A program made the translations under genes and the position numbers. A stretch of 7,335 nt of DNA from an uncultured Jannaschia sp. Lineage in GTDB: Bacteria; Pseudomonadota; Alphaproteobacteria; Rhodobacterales; Rhodobacteraceae. Shown here piece by piece: positions 6,062 through 7,335 of this stretch. Within the stretch, counting starts at the first letter, position 1. Each line of letters starts with the position of its first letter. Location of the stretch: positions 1 to 7,335 of the forward strand of contig CALFSY010000074.1 of the NCBI GenBank assembly GCA_937916365.1, given 5' to 3'. A model generated the notes under the pieces. It did not search any database. It was not told the DNA's origin and was given only the letters and a program-made list of their open reading frames with translations.

Positions 6062-6475
6062 ATGGATTGGGTTAAGGTTGTGCATCTTTTATGCGTCATG
6101 GGCTGGATGACCGGCGTTTTTGCCGTGCCGCGTGCGGTGATTTATTGGAAACGCGAATGGGCGGCGCATGGCACGTTTGGCCCAACGGGGGATTTAACGA
6201 TACGCATTTATCGGTTTTCCCTGGGCCTAGGGGTTATCGCCATTTTGTCCGGTTTATGGTTGGCGTATCTGTGGGGATTTGCCCCCTGGACCTTGGCAAA
6301 ACTGGGGTTGGTTGTGGTTTTGGCCGCGCATTACGGGTGGACCGGTCGCCTTATCCTGCGGGCGCGTCGCGGGGTTTTCACCGAAAGTGACCTTTGGTTG
6401 CGCGTTTTTAATGAATTAAGCGTTTTGGTTGCCATCGGTGTTTTGATTTTGGTGGTATATAAACCCTGGGGATAG
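6062..6475 (+). CDS. Four-helix CopD/HemJ-like membrane protein
   Basis: This is a small integral-membrane protein of 137 residues. Predicted helices lie near residues 5-25, 52-71, 75-93 and 117-133. It resembles the CopD-domain/HemJ (UPF0093, protoporphyrinogen IX oxidase) group. TM1 has the pattern VVHLLCVMGWMTGVFAVPR with a conserved-type histidine (H8). A lysine starts TM3 in TLAKLGLVVVLAAHYGW (K80, H90). The tail is FNELSVLVAIGVLILVVYKPWG, as in HemJ's FNE-VKP ending. The histidine after the PR...VY segment of typical HemJ is replaced (IYWKREW). The length suits HemJ (about 140-150). The start at the ATG at 6062 is set by the family N-terminus; no clear ribosome site is present. It is divergent from glcD and upstream of sseA. 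It may bind haem, but whether it is the true HemJ or a paralogue with another role cannot be settled here. Confidence 0.7.
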   Translation: MDWVKVVHLLCVMGWMTGVFAVPRAVIYWKREWAAHGTFGPTGDLTIRIYRFSLGLGVIAILSGLWLAYLWGFAPWTLAKLGLVVVLAAHYGWTGRLILRARRGVFTESDLWLRVFNELSVLVAIGVLILVVYKPWG

Positions 6476-6504
6476 GTAGGATGCACCTTCATCATCTCTT
6501 GCGC

Positions 6505-6533
6505 CTGACTTAGGGTGTGCCTAAGGCTATAAT
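6505..6533 (+). promoter_or_regulatory. Promoter of sseA
   Basis: A perfect TATAAT (6528-6533) is preceded at 17 bases by CTGACT (6505-6510), four of six matches to TTGACA. The predicted start is near 6540, giving a leader of about 29 bases. This is the best sigma-70 promoter in the window, and it indicates that sseA is transcribed separately from the upstream membrane-protein gene. Confidence 0.65.
6509..6525. promoter_or_regulatory. 17-base palindrome within the sseA promoter spacer
   Basis: CTTAGG (6509-6514) and CCTAAG (6520-6525) form a perfect 6-bp inverted repeat around GTGTG. It overlaps the last two bases of the -35 and fills most of the spacer, where bound protein would block RNA polymerase. 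No T-run follows, so it is not a good terminator for the gene upstream. The regulator is unknown. Confidence 0.4.
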
Positions 6534-6568
6534 CGCTGAATACATGCACCCCAATGCAAAGATCTATT

Positions 6569-7335
6569 ATGGCTGAAAATGACCCCACAACACTTGTGTC
6601 GACCGATTGGTTGGCGGCGCGGTTAGGTGACCGGGATGTGCGGGTTTTCGATGCTTCATACTATCTACCCGATGCGGGGCGGAATGCGCGGGCGGAATAT
6701 GCCGCAGGCCACATTCCGGGCGCGCATTTTTTCGATATTGACGACATCGTTGACAAAAATAATGCTGTGCCCCACATGGCCGCTCCACCTGAAATCTTTG
6801 CCCATCACATGCACACCCTGGGGGTGGATGATCAAACACAGGTGGTGGTTTACGATGGGGCGGGGGTATTTTCGGCCGCGCGGGTATGGTGGAATTTTCG
6901 TTTGATGGGCAAAACCAATGTTGCGGTTTTGGACGGTGGTTTTCCAAAATGGTGTGCAGAGGGCCGACCAATCGATGATGGGGTGCCCGCCACACCACGC
7001 GCGGGATCCATGACCGTGCACCATAGACCGGCCCTGGTGCGGGATACTGCCCAGGTTGCGGCGGCCGCAAAATTGGGCGATTGGCAAATTGTTGACGCCC
7101 GGTCGCCTACACGGTTCAAAGGTGACGCACCAGAACCGCGCAAAGGGCTGCGCGCGGGCCATATCCCCAATTCAAAGAACGTGCACTATGCCACCCTATT
7201 AAATGCAGACGGCACAATGAAAGGGGCCCAAGACCTGCGCGCTGTGTTTGAGGCCGCGGAGATCAACGTAACACACCCCACCATAACAACGTGCGGGTCC
7301 GGTGTGACGGCGGCAATTTTGATGTTGGCCCTGAC
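6569..7335 (+). CDS. sseA: 3-mercaptopyruvate sulfurtransferase (3' end outside window)
   Basis: This is a two-domain rhodanese-fold enzyme that moves sulfur from 3-mercaptopyruvate to a thiophilic acceptor such as thioredoxin or cyanide, in cysteine breakdown and sulfide production. The first 255 codons are present; about 25-30 residues are probably missing beyond the edge. The N-terminal, non-catalytic rhodanese domain includes YAAGHIPGAHFFDIDDI (44-60) and VVYDGAGVFSAARVWW (93-108). The catalytic domain includes PEPRKGLRAGHIPNS (188-202), with the substrate-binding arginines, and the loop CGSGVTA with the persulfide cysteine C242. CGSGVTA marks mercaptopyruvate sulfurtransferase, whereas thiosulfate sulfurtransferases have CRKGVTA. 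The position is close to that in E. coli SseA (C238 of 281). The ATG at 6569 gives the expected N-terminus; the ribosome site is weak (AAAGA). Confidence 0.93.
   Translation, partial: MAENDPTTLVSTDWLAARLGDRDVRVFDASYYLPDAGRNARAEYAAGHIPGAHFFDIDDIVDKNNAVPHMAAPPEIFAHHMHTLGVDDQTQVVVYDGAGVFSAARVWWNFRLMGKTNVAVLDGGFPKWCAEGRPIDDGVPATPRAGSMTVHHRPALVRDTAQVAAAAKLGDWQIVDARSPTRFKGDAPEPRKGLRAGHIPNSKNVHYATLLNADGTMKGAQDLRAVFEAAEINVTHPTITTCGSGVTAAILMLAL

Noticed and set aside
5938..6099. 54-codon N-terminal extension of glcD
   Set aside because: It is unlike GlcD, crosses the divergent promoter region, overlaps the opposite gene, and is replaced by a start with a good ribosome site at 5937.
6567..7162. Overlapping minus-strand open frames of 165-167 codons opposite sseA
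   Set aside because: They mirror an intact SseA with the CGSGVTA loop and are rich in Pro, His and Arg.

Overview
The window reads as a chromosomal segment of an alphaproteobacterium, possibly near Rhodobacterales. The evidence is the style of the proteins: an IbpA-type small heat-shock protein beginning MRAFDFTPLYR, an alphaproteobacterial GlcDEF set, and an SseA-type sulfurtransferase. The DNA is GC-rich and densely coding, with intergenic gaps of about 90-125 bases. The taxonomic call is inferred from protein resemblance only. I see no tRNA, rRNA, CRISPR array, insertion sequence or prophage gene.

Layout. The left edge (+) holds the 3' end of xerC, the chromosome-dimer recombinase. Convergent to it is hsp20 (ibpA-like, -), which ends at a clear intrinsic terminator. 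Its 89-base leader looks like a ROSE-type RNA thermometer with its own promoter. Further right, all on the minus strand, lie glcF, glcE, a fatty acid desaturase and glcD. In transcription order this is glcD > desaturase > glcE > glcF > hsp20. Divergent from glcD, on the plus strand, are a four-helix CopD/HemJ-like membrane protein and then sseA (3-mercaptopyruvate sulfurtransferase). sseA runs off the right edge.

How the genes fit together. GlcD (FAD), GlcE (FAD-fold partner) and GlcF (two 4Fe-4S clusters) form glycolate dehydrogenase, which oxidises glycolate to glyoxylate and passes electrons to the respiratory chain. A membrane di-iron desaturase separates glcD from glcEF, which is not the textbook order. 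Sequences of the form TGTGATC-NNN-TAA occur upstream of the desaturase, and as an inverted pair upstream of glcE, suggesting a shared operator or a terminator-like hairpin.

The most notable regulatory features are the hsp20 thermometer, the 32-base palindrome before glcE, and a 17-base palindrome between the -35 and -10 of the sseA promoter. I see no convincing wholly new multi-gene system. The interest lies in gene order and in the control elements.
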